Shown here: in pieces, positions 44,510 through 53,518 of the stretch
How the letters are laid out: every line of letters starts with the position of its first letter
How positions within the stretch are numbered: the stretch's first letter is position 1
Assembly: GCF_019145235.1 (NCBI RefSeq)
Contig: NZ_JAHSTV010000004.1
Span: 186,001-250,000, forward strand
From: Pseudomonas farris
GTDB taxonomy: Bacteria > Pseudomonadota > Gammaproteobacteria > Pseudomonadales > Pseudomonadaceae
Length of the DNA: 64,000 bases
Direction: 5' to 3'
The notes under the pieces: generated by a model
The model's database searches: none
Told to the model about the DNA's origin: nothing
Seen by the model: only the letters and a program-made list of their open reading frames with translations
Program-made: the position numbers and the translations under genes

Positions 44510-45622
44510 TTAGTGTTGTTGCACAAAGTCCAGGATCAACCGATTGACCTGCTCGGCCGCTTCCATCTGCACCATGTGCGCCTGGCCCGGCAGGATTTCG
44601 ATTTGGGCTGTCAGGCCAACGCTATGGGTCGCAGGAATGATCGCGTCGTCACTGCCCCAGATCAGCAACACCGGCTGCCGGCCGTCTTGCACCACGCCGC
44701 GCAGATCGAGCTGTTGCCGCCCTTCTTTGAACAACCCCGAAACCAGCTGGCGCAGGACTGTGTCCACCCCTTCCAGGCGCTTGTACTTGAGCATGTCTTC
44801 GAGCATCTGCCGATTGACCAGTTCGGGGTCGGAGAACAGTTGCACCAGCTGTGGTTTGAGGGCATTGCGGCTGGCTGCATCGACAAAACCTTGCAGGTAA
44901 TCGCCGTTGATTTCCGCGCCCAGACCAGCGCTGCCGATCAAGCTCAGGGAACGCACCCGATGGGGCGCCAGACGCGTGGTGTTCAGCACCACCGCACCGC
45001 CCATGGAATGACCTGCCAGATGCGCCACGGGAACATCCAGATGATCGAGCAGCGCCAGCAACACCCCGCTCAGCTCATCCAGATCTGCCCGCTCCAGCTG
45101 TTTGGTCGACTCGCCATGGCCCGGCAGATCCAGAGCTATCACCCGGCGTTCGGCGGCCAACGCTTCATGATTGAACATCCAATTGTTCAGGTCACCGCCA
45201 AATCCGTGAACCAGCACCAACGGCACCCCGCCTTCGCCGCGCTCGAAGTAACGGATCAGCCGCCCGTCCAGTTCGACCTTCTGCGGCTTCGGCCCACTGT
45301 CTTCCTCAGCGCCCTCACCCGGCACGAACGCAGCCTGGAACTGCTCGATCACCGCATCGATTTCGGCCTCACTGGCTTCGCCGTCAACCACGATGCCGAG
45401 CAACGCACCGACCGCGAGGGTTTCATCCTGGCGCGCGATCTGTCGACGCAGCACACCGGAAAACGGCGCTTCGACGCTGCTGGAAATTTTGTCGGTTTCT
45501 ACGTCGAGTACTTCATCGCCCTTGGCGATCGCCTGGCCCTCCTCCTTGAGCCAGACATCGACCCGGCCTTCAGTCATGGACAAGCCCCACTTGGGCATGG
45601 TCAGGGTATGGATCTGGCTCAT
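44510..45622 (-). CDS. acoC: Acetoin dehydrogenase E2 component: lipoyl domain fused to alpha/beta hydrolase
   Basis: The 370-aa protein starts with a lipoyl domain (residues 3-77) whose lipoylated lysine is K45 in DVETDKISS. A linker follows, and then an alpha/beta hydrolase-like domain (about 125-370) with LVHGFGGD and the nucleophile elbow GHSMGG in place of the usual acyltransferase core. This is the form described for Pseudomonas putida AcoC. It takes the acetyl group from E1 to coenzyme A. The ATG at 45622 overlaps the acoB stop by four bases. Confidence 0.93.
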   Translation of the reverse strand: MSQIHTLTMPKWGLSMTEGRVDVWLKEEGQAIAKGDEVLDVETDKISSSVEAPFSGVLRRQIARQDETLAVGALLGIVVDGEASEAEIDAVIEQFQAAFVPGEGAEEDSGPKPQKVELDGRLIRYFERGEGGVPLVLVHGFGGDLNNWMFNHEALAAERRVIALDLPGHGESTKQLERADLDELSGVLLALLDHLDVPVAHLAGHSMGGAVVLNTTRLAPHRVRSLSLIGSAGLGAEINGDYLQGFVDAASRNALKPQLVQLFSDPELVNRQMLEDMLKYKRLEGVDTVLRQLVSGLFKEGRQQLDLRGVVQDGRQPVLLIWGSDDAIIPATHSVGLTAQIEILPGQAHMVQMEAAEQVNRLILDFVQQH

Positions 45623-46638
45623 GAACGCTTGCTCCACTCGATCAACTTGAGAACGGCGTTTTCGATCTTCGCCGCGTCAGGGATATAGAGGTCTTCCAGG
45701 GCGTCGGAGAATGGCACCGGCGTGTGCGGCGCCGTGACCATCTCGATGGGCGCCTTGAGCGAGGCGAAGGCTTTTTGCGCCACCAGGGCCGAGATGTCAG
45801 TGGCCATGGAACAGCGCGGGTTGGCTTCGTCGATCACCACCAGGCGCCCGGTCTTTTCAACGCTTTCGAGAATGCTGTCTTCGTCCAGCGGGCTGGTGGT
45901 GCGCAGGTCGATGACCTCGCAATCAATGCCTCGCCCTGCCAGGCTGCGGGCTGCGTCCATCGCTGTATTGACCATGCGCCCGTAGGAGACCAGGGTCACG
46001 TCCTTGCCATCGCGCAGGAAGTTGGCTTCACCGAACGGGATGGTGTAGAGCTCTTCCGGCACCTCGCCTTGCATGCTGTAGAGCAGTTTGTGTTCGCAGA
46101 AAATCACCGGGTCGTTGTCACGGATAGCCTGGATCAACAGGCCCTTGGCGTCATAAGGTGATGACGGGCAGACGACTTTCAGCCCGGGGATGTGGGTCCA
46201 CAGCGATGTGAGCATTTGCGAGTGTTGGGCGGCTGCCCGCAGGCCCGCGCCGACCATGGTGCGAATCACCAACGGGGTGGAGGCCTTGCCACCGAACATG
46301 TAGCGAAACTTGGCCGCCTGATTGAGGATCTGGTCCAGACAGCAACCGGCAAAGTCGACAAACATCAATTCACACACCGGGCGTACGCCACAGGTCGCTG
46401 CGCCGACGGCGGCACCGACATAACCCAACTCCGACAGCGGCGTGTCCAGCACGCGTCCGGGAAATTGGTGATAGAGGCCCTTGGTCACGCCCAGCACGCC
46501 GCCCCAGGCGTCGTTTTCACCGGGAGCACCGGCACCGCCGGCAACGTCTTCCCCCATGATGAACACGCTGGGGTCGCGGCGCATCTCCTGGGCCAGGGCT
46601 TCGTTGATTGCCTGCTGATAACTGATTTTTCTCGCCAT
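45619..46638 (-). CDS. acoB: Acetoin dehydrogenase E1 component, beta subunit
   Basis: The 339-aa transketolase-type beta subunit begins KISYQQAINEALAQEMRRDPSVFIMGEDV. It has the pyrimidine-binding region (GYVGAAVGAATCGVRPVCELMFVDFAG) and the C-terminal ECVIDLRT-like EVIDLRTTSPLDEDSILESVEKTGRLVVIDEA. With AcoA it forms the thiamine diphosphate enzyme that cleaves acetoin into acetaldehyde and an acetyl group. Confidence 0.95.
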   Translation of the reverse strand: MARKISYQQAINEALAQEMRRDPSVFIMGEDVAGGAGAPGENDAWGGVLGVTKGLYHQFPGRVLDTPLSELGYVGAAVGAATCGVRPVCELMFVDFAGCCLDQILNQAAKFRYMFGGKASTPLVIRTMVGAGLRAAAQHSQMLTSLWTHIPGLKVVCPSSPYDAKGLLIQAIRDNDPVIFCEHKLLYSMQGEVPEELYTIPFGEANFLRDGKDVTLVSYGRMVNTAMDAARSLAGRGIDCEVIDLRTTSPLDEDSILESVEKTGRLVVIDEANPRCSMATDISALVAQKAFASLKAPIEMVTAPHTPVPFSDALEDLYIPDAAKIENAVLKLIEWSKRS

Positions 46639-46671
46639 GATAAAGGTCTCGATTCTTGTTATAGGGGGCGT

Positions 46672-47649
46672 TCAGGGATAGGAAACGTAGACGTCGGTGA
46701 GCAGGTCGGCCGCGCTCGGCTTGGGGTCGGACTTGGCCTTGCGCACGGCATTTTCGATCAGCAGGTCCACTTCGCTATCGATCTGGTCCAACTGGCTGGC
46801 ATCAATCAAACCAGTGCGCGTGGTGCGTTCGCGAAACTGCATCAGGCAGTCGTTGTGCTCGCGGAAATACTTGACCTCGTCCGGTGCCCGATAGGTCTGG
46901 GCGTCGCCCTCGAAGTGGCCGTAGTAGCGGGTCAGCTTGACCTCGATCAGCGACGGTCCTTCACCGGCGCGGGCCCGCTCCACTGCGGCACCGGCGGCTT
47001 CGTGAACAGCAAAAAAGTCAAAGCCATCGACGGTGACCCCGGGCATGCCGAAGCCGGCTGCGCGGTCGGCGATGTGATCGCAAGCCACGGACCAGTTGGA
47101 GGCCGTGGCCTCGGCGTAGCCGTTGTTCTCGGCAATGAACAGGCATGGCAGGTTCCACACCGAGGCCATGTTCATCGCTTCAAACACGGCCCCTTCGTTG
47201 GAGCCGCCATCGCCGAAGAACACCACGGCGACACCGTCGGTCCCTTTGAGCTTGGCTGCCAGGGCCGCCCCGACCACCAGTGGTGCACCGGCACCGACGA
47301 TGCCGTTGGCGCCGAGCATGCCCTTCTCGAAATCGGCAATGTGCATGGAGCCGCCCTTGCCCTGACAGACCCCGGTTTTCTTGCCGTAGATCTCGGCCAT
47401 CATCCCGTACACATCAACGCCCTTGGCGATGCAATGACCGTGGCCACGGTGGTTGGATGCGATGCAATCATCATCCCCCAGGTGAGCCATGACACCGGCG
47501 GCCGAGGCTTCTTCGCCGGCATAAAGATGGACGAAACCGGGAATCTCGCCGGTGGCGAACTCCACGTGCAAGCGCTCTTCAAAAACGCGGATGGTGCGCA
47601 TCACCCGATAGGCATGCAGCAATTGATCAGCGGTCAGCTGTGTCGACAT
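46672..47649 (-). CDS. acoA: Acetoin dehydrogenase E1 component, alpha subunit
   Basis: A 325-aa E1 alpha subunit with the thiamine diphosphate motif starting GDGGSNEGAVFEAMN and ending ENN (about residues 166-195), the HLYAGEEASAAGVMAHL and NHRGHGHCIAKG segments and a KGGSMH motif. It acts with AcoB. The start at 47649 follows TGGAG; upstream in-frame codons lie within acoX. The gene overlaps the end of acoX by 23 bases. Confidence 0.95.
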   Translation of the reverse strand: MSTQLTADQLLHAYRVMRTIRVFEERLHVEFATGEIPGFVHLYAGEEASAAGVMAHLGDDDCIASNHRGHGHCIAKGVDVYGMMAEIYGKKTGVCQGKGGSMHIADFEKGMLGANGIVGAGAPLVVGAALAAKLKGTDGVAVVFFGDGGSNEGAVFEAMNMASVWNLPCLFIAENNGYAEATASNWSVACDHIADRAAGFGMPGVTVDGFDFFAVHEAAGAAVERARAGEGPSLIEVKLTRYYGHFEGDAQTYRAPDEVKYFREHNDCLMQFRERTTRTGLIDASQLDQIDSEVDLLIENAVRKAKSDPKPSAADLLTDVYVSYP

Positions 47650-48727
47650 TTTTATTCTCCAGGGTGTCTTGAGACTCAAGGTTCAGAGGGTGTTGCGGAT
47701 GTTCACGGCCGATGGCCAGCAGCCGCTCTTGCGCTGCATAGGCCAGCGCCGCATTGACATCGATGCTCAACGGACCGCCGGCATCGAGGGTAACGGTGGG
47801 TAAGTCATGGGCGCTGAATTCGATCTCCCGCTCGCCATCCAGGGCCAGGGTGCCGTTGCTCAGGCACAGACGATGGGCAACGCCGGGTTCAAGGCTAGCG
47901 GCGGCGAGCACGCCGCAGCCTTGCAACAGGCCGGGCGCCAGTGGCACCAGCAAGGCTTCGCAAGAGTGCGGATCAAGGCGCATCCAGGCGCCGTTGGGGG
48001 CTTGGCGCGACACCGGAAACCACAAGCCACAGAGGGCCGAGATGCCAATGGACTGAGGCTCGGCGAAGGTCACAAACACCTCCGCCAGATCGATCCCACG
48101 GCTGATTGCACGGGCGCCGATAAAGGGCAACGAGGACACCGCCACGTCCACCAATGCCACTTCGCACAGGTCGCGGCTCGGAATCCGCACCAGCAGGCGT
48201 TTATTGCGGCGCAAAGCGATTTCGGGTGGAATCCGCCCGCTGGCGAATAGCCCGCCGGCCAACCCGGCGCTGGTGGCTTCACGCAGTTCCGGGAAGGCAT
48301 TGTTGGTCCCCGTTGACAGGGTCAGCAGTGGAATGTCGCCGACTTCGGCGGCCACCGCTTTGTGGGTGCCGTCACCGCCGAGCACGGCGATCAGCGACAC
48401 ACCGCGTTCAGCCATCCAGCGCGCGGCCTGGCGAGTGTCCGCCACGCTCTGGCGCAAGGTAAGGTCCAGGAACTCCAGGGTTGGCCAGTGGCTGTTACGC
48501 GCCTGGCGGCCATGACTGTTCTTCAACACCGCAGCGGCGATGCCGGTCATGTCGGTGGGCATCAGCACCCGCTCGACACCGGTGGCGCCAAAAGCCGCCA
48601 GCAGCCGCTGGATCACCGAGACCTTGTCGGTGCTGGAAAACAGCCCGGCATTCGCCGTCAGGCGCCGTACGTCCCGGCCGGACGCCGGGTTGGCAATGAT
48701 GCCGACGGTCAATGGCAAGGGACTCAT
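47627..48727 (-). CDS. acoX: AcoX, NAD-kinase-like protein of acetoin catabolism
   Basis: The 366-aa product has ATP-NAD/diacylglycerol kinase-like motifs: TVGIIANPASGRDVRRL near the start, VLGGDGTHKAVA (GGDGT) near residue 110 and TLSTGTNNAFPE. AcoX is regularly the first gene of Pseudomonas and Ralstonia acetoin operons, but its biochemical role has not been settled. It is preceded by a consensus sigma-54 promoter about 100 bases upstream. The ATG at 48727 has only a modest ribosome site. Confidence 0.9.
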   Translation of the reverse strand: MSPLPLTVGIIANPASGRDVRRLTANAGLFSSTDKVSVIQRLLAAFGATGVERVLMPTDMTGIAAAVLKNSHGRQARNSHWPTLEFLDLTLRQSVADTRQAARWMAERGVSLIAVLGGDGTHKAVAAEVGDIPLLTLSTGTNNAFPELREATSAGLAGGLFASGRIPPEIALRRNKRLLVRIPSRDLCEVALVDVAVSSLPFIGARAISRGIDLAEVFVTFAEPQSIGISALCGLWFPVSRQAPNGAWMRLDPHSCEALLVPLAPGLLQGCGVLAAASLEPGVAHRLCLSNGTLALDGEREIEFSAHDLPTVTLDAGGPLSIDVNAALAYAAQERLLAIGREHPQHPLNLESQDTLENKNVDTADR

Positions 48728-48828
48728 TCCAGCACCACAGGTAGAACAGGAAACAGGCCTCGGCAGGAGAACATAGGGCACCTCTTTTTATTATCGGGTT
48801 GCCAGTCGCACTGGTTGCAGGGGCTATA

Positions 48829-48843
48829 GCAAGGCCGGTGCCA
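48829..48843 (-). promoter_or_regulatory. Sigma-54 promoter of acoXABC-bdhA
   Basis: On the minus strand the sequence TGGCACCGGCCTTGCT matches the sigma-54 consensus exactly (TGGCAC, five bases, TTGC followed by T). It lies about 100 bases before acoX in the 346-bp acoX-acoR space, which is otherwise gene-free. The activator is AcoR, encoded divergently. Confidence 0.88.
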
Positions 48844-48921
48844 GATCCGCAAAAAAGCGCCAGAACGCCTGTTCCAGAGCGGCCACGACCTGAGTCTATG
48901 AGGGTTGGGATTACGCTCGAT

Positions 48922-48981
48922 TGAGACGTTTCATGTCAGCCTGCACGGGGTTGCAGTGAGACCTTGAGACGTCGCGTCTCA
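48922..48981. promoter_or_regulatory. Candidate AcoR enhancer sites
   Basis: A perfect inverted repeat TGAGACG-TCG-CGTCTCA lies at 48965-48981. A related one-mismatch palindrome TGAGACGTTTCA lies at 48922-48933. They sit about 80 and 125 bases upstream of the -24 element, the usual distance for enhancer sites of sigma-54 activators. Confidence 0.65.
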
Positions 48982-49073
48982 CCTTCGCAGTGAGTGAACC
49001 GATGCTTGTCGACCGTCCATGAACGGCGCTTAATAGCCGCACAACTAAAAGAAGATCGAACCGGAGACCTTAA

Positions 49074-50960
49074 ATGCTTTCCGCACACTCGAAGGCGCAC
49101 GTGGATTGCGTCAGCCGTGTTTTGAAGAACGCAGCGCACCTGCCGCAACTGCCTGTGTCGGACTTGATATTGGACTCCTGGCGCCGCTCCATGGAGCAAC
49201 ACCACCTGGACCCCGGCTCATTACAAGGGCCACGGATCCTTTCGCAGAATGTGCTGCAGGAGTGTCGAGAACGCTCCGAACTGTTCCTGCGCATCGCCAG
49301 CGAAGAAGTCGCCCGCCTCCACGGTCGCGTGCGCGATGCCGACTACTGCGTGTTGCTCACCGATGCCCAGGGCCAGACCATCGACTACCGCGTGGAAACC
49401 TCGATCCGCAATGACTGCCGCAAAGCCGGTCTGTACCTGGGCACCTGCTGGTCTGAAGGCGAGGAAGGCACCTGTGGGGTGGCCGCGGTGCTGACCGCAC
49501 GAACACCGGTCACGGTGCATAAGCGAGATCACTTCCGCGCCGCTTTTATCGGACTCACCTGCTCTGCAGCGCCAGTCTTCGACCCTCGGGGCGAACTGCT
49601 CGGGGTGCTCGATGTGTCCGCGGTGCGCTCTCCGGACGACCGTCGTTCGCAACACCTGATCCGGCAGATGGTGGTGCAGAGCGCACGGGAAATAGAACAA
49701 GCGTTTTTCATGAGCAGTGCCCAGGGTTACTGGGTGCTGCGGGCCCACAACAGCCCGGGCTATGTCGACAGCCAACCCGATTACCTGCTCGCCTGGGACG
49801 ATGACGGAAGACTGCAGGCGCTGAACCCCGCGGCGCGGCAGTGGCTGTTGCAAAGCTTTGGCCAGCTGCCGGAACACATCGACCAAGTGTTCGATCAGCA
49901 GTTATTGCATCGGGCCAGGGACGAATCGCTCTGCCTGCTTCACGGCCAAGGTGGCCGTCATGCCTTGCATGGACGACTCAGCGCGCCACGGCGGGTCAAA
50001 CGCAACCCTGCGCGCCGGGTGCTGTCACCCGCCGAACTCGACCCGCGACTGGAAGAAAGCCTGCGCCTTGCGGTGCGGGTCAAAGATCGCAATTTACCCG
50101 TGCTGATCCAGGGTGAAACCGGTTCTGGCAAGGAAGTCTTCGCCCGCCAGTTGCATCAGGCCAGTCTGCGCCGTGAGCGACCTTTTATCGCGGTGAACTG
50201 CGCAGCGATTCCCGAAAATCTGATCGAAAGCGAGCTGTTCGGTTATGTGGCCGGCGCCTTCACCGGTGCATCGAATAAAGGTATGCGAGGTCTGCTGGAA
50301 CAGGCCGATGGCGGCACTCTGTTTCTCGATGAAATCGGCGATATGCCTCTGCCTCTGCAAACCCGTCTGTTGCGGGTTTTAGCCGAGGGCGAAGTGGCGC
50401 CCCTGGGGGCGTCACGAAGCAAAGCGATCGACATTCAGGTCGTCTGCGCAAGCCACCGCGATCTGGAAGCACGGGTGACCTCTGGTGAGTTTCGCGAGGA
50501 CCTGTACTTTCGCCTCAGTGGCGCGCGATTCCAATTGCCGCCGTTGCGCGAACGCAGTGATCGACTGGCCTTGATCAACCGGATACTCGAAGAAGAATCG
50601 TCGAGCTGCGCAATGGAGATGCAACTGGGAAGCGCCGCACTGGAATGCCTGCTCGGCTATCGCTGGCCGGGAAATGTGCGCGAACTGCGGCACGTGCTGC
50701 GTTACGCCTGCGCGGTGTGCGAGACCCATTTGATTCTGTTGAGTGACTTGCCTGAGCAACTGCTCGGCCATCGACTCAATGATCCGGCTTCAGCTGACAC
50801 CGTGGAACACTGCGCCAGCCCGGAACGCCAGGCACTCATCGATGCCCTCGTGCGTCATCGCTGGAAACCCACTGCCGCGGCCAAGGCTTTGGGCATCTCC
50901 CGGGCAACGCTGTATCGACGGGTGCATCAACATGACATCGACATGCCTGGCAGAAGCTAA
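49074..50960 (+). CDS. acoR: Sigma-54-dependent activator of acetoin catabolism AcoR
   Basis: A 628-aa enhancer-binding protein. The N-terminal GAF-type sensor region (about residues 70-200) contains CWSEGEEGTCGVAAVLTARTPV. The central AAA+ domain (about 325-550) has Walker A GETGSGKE, the sigma-54 contact loop GAFTGA and Walker B LFLDEIGDMP. The C-terminal Fis-type helix-turn-helix is ALVRHRWKPTAAAKALGISRATLYRR. It activates the divergent acoX promoter in response to acetoin or related compounds. GGAGA precedes the ATG at 49074. Confidence 0.95.
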   Translation: MLSAHSKAHVDCVSRVLKNAAHLPQLPVSDLILDSWRRSMEQHHLDPGSLQGPRILSQNVLQECRERSELFLRIASEEVARLHGRVRDADYCVLLTDAQGQTIDYRVETSIRNDCRKAGLYLGTCWSEGEEGTCGVAAVLTARTPVTVHKRDHFRAAFIGLTCSAAPVFDPRGELLGVLDVSAVRSPDDRRSQHLIRQMVVQSAREIEQAFFMSSAQGYWVLRAHNSPGYVDSQPDYLLAWDDDGRLQALNPAARQWLLQSFGQLPEHIDQVFDQQLLHRARDESLCLLHGQGGRHALHGRLSAPRRVKRNPARRVLSPAELDPRLEESLRLAVRVKDRNLPVLIQGETGSGKEVFARQLHQASLRRERPFIAVNCAAIPENLIESELFGYVAGAFTGASNKGMRGLLEQADGGTLFLDEIGDMPLPLQTRLLRVLAEGEVAPLGASRSKAIDIQVVCASHRDLEARVTSGEFREDLYFRLSGARFQLPPLRERSDRLALINRILEEESSSCAMEMQLGSAALECLLGYRWPGNVRELRHVLRYACAVCETHLILLSDLPEQLLGHRLNDPASADTVEHCASPERQALIDALVRHRWKPTAAAKALGISRATLYRRVHQHDIDMPGRS

Positions 50961-51071
50961 CCACAGCTTCATCCGGCGGCCCCGCTCGCCATCGGGCACC
51001 ACACGGGTGCCGGTCAAACGTTTCGCCGCTACAATGCGCACCTTGACCGTGACAAGCCAGACTAAAAAAAC

Positions 51072-53069
51072 ATGTCCCTACCCAAACATCATCTGGAACT
51101 GCTCAGCCCCGCCCGCGACGTGGCCATCGCCCGCGAGGCCATTCTGCATGGCGCCGACGCCGTGTACATCGGGGGCCCGAGCTTCGGCGCACGCCACAAC
51201 GCCTGCAACGAGGTGAGCGATATCGCCCAATTGGTGGAATTCGCCCGTCGCTACCACGCCCGGGTGTTCACCACCATCAACACAATCCTGCACGACAACG
51301 AGCTGGAGCCGGCCCGCAAGCTGATCCACCAACTGTACGATGCCGGTGTCGACGCCTTGATCGTCCAGGACCTGGGCGTGATGGAACTGGACATCCCGCC
51401 GATCGAACTGCACGCCAGCACCCAGACCGACATCCGCACCCTGGCGCGGGCGAAGTTCCTCGACCAGGCCGGCTTCTCCCAATTGGTACTGGCCCGCGAG
51501 CTGAACCTCCAGGAAATCCGCGCGATCGCCGACGAAACCGATGCGGCGATCGAGTTCTTCATCCACGGTGCTCTGTGCGTGGCATTCTCCGGCCAGTGCA
51601 ACATTTCACACGCGCAAACCGGTCGCAGCGCCAACCGAGGTGACTGCTCCCAGGCTTGCCGCTTGCCGTACACCCTCAAGGATGAAAAAGGCGGTGTGAT
51701 CGCTTACGAAAAACACCTGCTGTCGATGAAGGACAACAACCAGAGCGCCAACATCCGCGCGCTGGTTGAAGCCGGCGTGCGCTCGTTCAAGATCGAGGGT
51801 CGCTACAAAGACATGGGCTATGTGAAGAACATCACCGCCTGGTATCGCCAGCGCCTGGACGAGGTCCTCGAAGATCGCCCGGACCTGGCCCGCGCATCCA
51901 GCGGCCGCACCGCGCATTTCTTCGTGCCCGATCCGGAAAAGACCTTCCACCGCGGCAGCACCGATTACTTCGTCAGCGATCGCAAGATCGACATCGGCGC
52001 CTTCGACACACCCACCTTCACCGGCCTGCCGGTGGGCGTGGTGGAGAAAGTCGGCAAGCGCGACCTGCTGGTAGTCACCCACGAACCGCTGTCCAACGGC
52101 GACGGTCTAAACGTGCTGGTCAAGCGTGAAGTGGTGGGCTGGCGCACCAACATCGCCGAGCCGAAGGGTGAGTTCGAAGAGGACGGGGAAAAGCGCTACC
52201 GCTATCGCGTGGAGCCCAATGAGATGCCGAAGGGGTTGCACCAGCTGCGCCCGAATCACCCGCTGAGCCGCAACCTTGACCACAACTGGCAACAGGCCCT
52301 GGTCAAGACCTCCGCCGAGCGCCGGGTGGGTCTTGCCTGGGTCGCTCGCCTGCGTGAGGATCGCCTGGAGCTGACCGCCACCAGCGAGGAAGGTGTCAGC
52401 GCCAGTGTTGCCCTGGACGGTCCATTCGGTCTGGCCAACAAGCCGGAACAGGCCCTGGAGCAACTGCACGACCTGCTCGGCCAACTGGGCACCACGCAGT
52501 ACCACGCCACGGCGATCGAGCTGGATGCACCGCAGGCGTATTTCATCCCCAACTCGCAGCTCAAGGCCTTGCGCCGAGAAGTCATCGAAGCGTTGACCGC
52601 AGCCCGCATCAAAGCCCACCCACGAGGTGGTCGCAAGGCCGAAACCGAGCCGCCTCCGGTGTACCCGGAGTCGCATCTGTCGTTTTTGGCCAACGTCTAC
52701 AACGAGAAAGCCCGCGACTTCTATCACCGTCACGGCGTCAAGCTGATCGACGCGGCCTATGAGGCTCACGAGGAGACCGGCGAGGTGCCGGTGATGATCA
52801 CCAAGCATTGCCTGCGTTTCTCTTTTAACCTCTGCCCCAAGCAGGCCAAGGGCGTCACCGGCGTGCGCACCAAGGTCGCTCCGATGCAACTGGTGCATGG
52901 CGATGAGGTACTGACGCTGAAGTTCGACTGCAAGCCTTGCGAGATGCACGTGATCGGCAAGATGAAGGGACACATCCTTGACCTGCCGCAACCGGGCAGC
53001 GTGCAGCATGTCGTCGGCCACATCAGCGCTGAAGACCTGCTCAAGACCATCCCTCGCGCACCGCACTGA
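51072..53069 (+). CDS. rlhA: 23S rRNA 5-hydroxycytidine synthase RlhA (U32 family)
   Basis: A 665-aa protein collinear with E. coli YdcP/RlhA along its whole length. It starts LELLSPARDVAIAREAILHG and has GRSANRGDCSQACRLPYT, SFKIEGRYKDMGYVKNITA and CLRFSFNLCPKQAKG, with conserved cysteines that probably bind an iron-sulfur cluster. RlhA makes 5-hydroxycytidine at position 2501 of 23S rRNA using prephenate. Older annotation as a collagenase-like peptidase is misleading. It follows acoR by 111 bases and is probably transcribed alone. Confidence 0.92.
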   Translation: MSLPKHHLELLSPARDVAIAREAILHGADAVYIGGPSFGARHNACNEVSDIAQLVEFARRYHARVFTTINTILHDNELEPARKLIHQLYDAGVDALIVQDLGVMELDIPPIELHASTQTDIRTLARAKFLDQAGFSQLVLARELNLQEIRAIADETDAAIEFFIHGALCVAFSGQCNISHAQTGRSANRGDCSQACRLPYTLKDEKGGVIAYEKHLLSMKDNNQSANIRALVEAGVRSFKIEGRYKDMGYVKNITAWYRQRLDEVLEDRPDLARASSGRTAHFFVPDPEKTFHRGSTDYFVSDRKIDIGAFDTPTFTGLPVGVVEKVGKRDLLVVTHEPLSNGDGLNVLVKREVVGWRTNIAEPKGEFEEDGEKRYRYRVEPNEMPKGLHQLRPNHPLSRNLDHNWQQALVKTSAERRVGLAWVARLREDRLELTATSEEGVSASVALDGPFGLANKPEQALEQLHDLLGQLGTTQYHATAIELDAPQAYFIPNSQLKALRREVIEALTAARIKAHPRGGRKAETEPPPVYPESHLSFLANVYNEKARDFYHRHGVKLIDAAYEAHEETGEVPVMITKHCLRFSFNLCPKQAKGVTGVRTKVAPMQLVHGDEVLTLKFDCKPCEMHVIGKMKGHILDLPQPGSVQHVVGHISAEDLLKTIPRAPH

Positions 53070-53073
53070 GTGA

Positions 53074-53118
53074 CTTGCGAGCGCGCCGCTACGGCGCCGC
53101 GCTCGCTGCGCTCGCAAG
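53074..53118. repeat. GC-rich inverted repeat after rlhA
   Basis: Perfect 11-base arms CTTGCGAGCGC/GCGCTCGCAAG enclose a GC-rich loop that can fold further. It starts five bases after the rlhA stop and has no U tract. It may be a REP-like 3' structure stabilising or ending the message. Confidence 0.55.
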
Positions 53119-53162
53119 ACGGCTGAATGTTAAAGGTGTGACCAAGAGGAATTTACAGGCAT

Positions 53163-53189
53163 AAAAAAACGCCGGGCCGGATCGGCGTT
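53163..53189 (-). terminator. Rho-independent terminator of the tRNA-Gln gene
   Basis: On the minus strand the stem AACGCCG/CGGCGTT is followed by a run of seven T, about 80 bases past the tRNA 3' end. Confidence 0.85.
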
Positions 53190-53270
53190 GGCGTTTTCTG
53201 TAAAGACAATCATCCGGGACTTCCGCACTACCTGCCGGCGGAGGCCATACTTGGATGAGTATAAGGAAAA

Positions 53271-53345
53271 TGGCAGGGGCGGCTGGATTCGAACCAACGC
53301 ATGGCAGGATCAAAACCTGCTGCCTTACCGCTTGGCGACGCCCCT
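53271..53345 (-). tRNA. tRNA-Gln (anticodon UUG), CCA encoded
   Basis: The 75-base minus-strand sequence folds as a standard cloverleaf. Its acceptor stem is AGGGGCG/CGCCCCT with discriminator G and an encoded CCA. The D arm contains GCCAAGCGGTAAGGC. The anticodon stem reads GCAGGTTTTGATCCTGC with anticodon TTG, and the T arm contains GGTTCGAATCC. The A1-U72 pair is the feature expected of glutamine tRNAs with a weak first pair. Confidence 0.95.
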
Positions 53346-53351
53346 GTATCT

Positions 53352-53366
53352 GTTGCTGCGAGCAAC
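53352..53366. repeat. Inverted repeat GTTGCT-GCG-AGCAAC before tRNA-Gln
   Basis: Perfect six-base arms lie directly 5' of the tRNA gene. The hairpin could mark the leader for processing of the precursor. No role is known to me. Confidence 0.35.
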
Positions 53367-53518
53367 ATCGAGATGCTGAGTCCTTGCGCTACAAGCCCCC
53401 TGTAAGGGCCTCTGCAAGAACGGGCGGGAATTTATCAACTTTCGCTTCGTCTGGGAAGGCCAACACAAAAATATATTTGTTTTAAAACAGATGCTTACTC
53501 CTGATCCTGGAGGGTGCC

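Noticed and set aside
44492..45688. 398-residue open frame on the + strand
   Set aside because: It is antisense to acoC, which has lipoyl and hydrolase motifs.
46192..47757. 521-residue open frame on the + strand
   Set aside because: It is antisense to acoA and acoB, which have clear motifs and coupled starts; the frame follows from high third-position GC.
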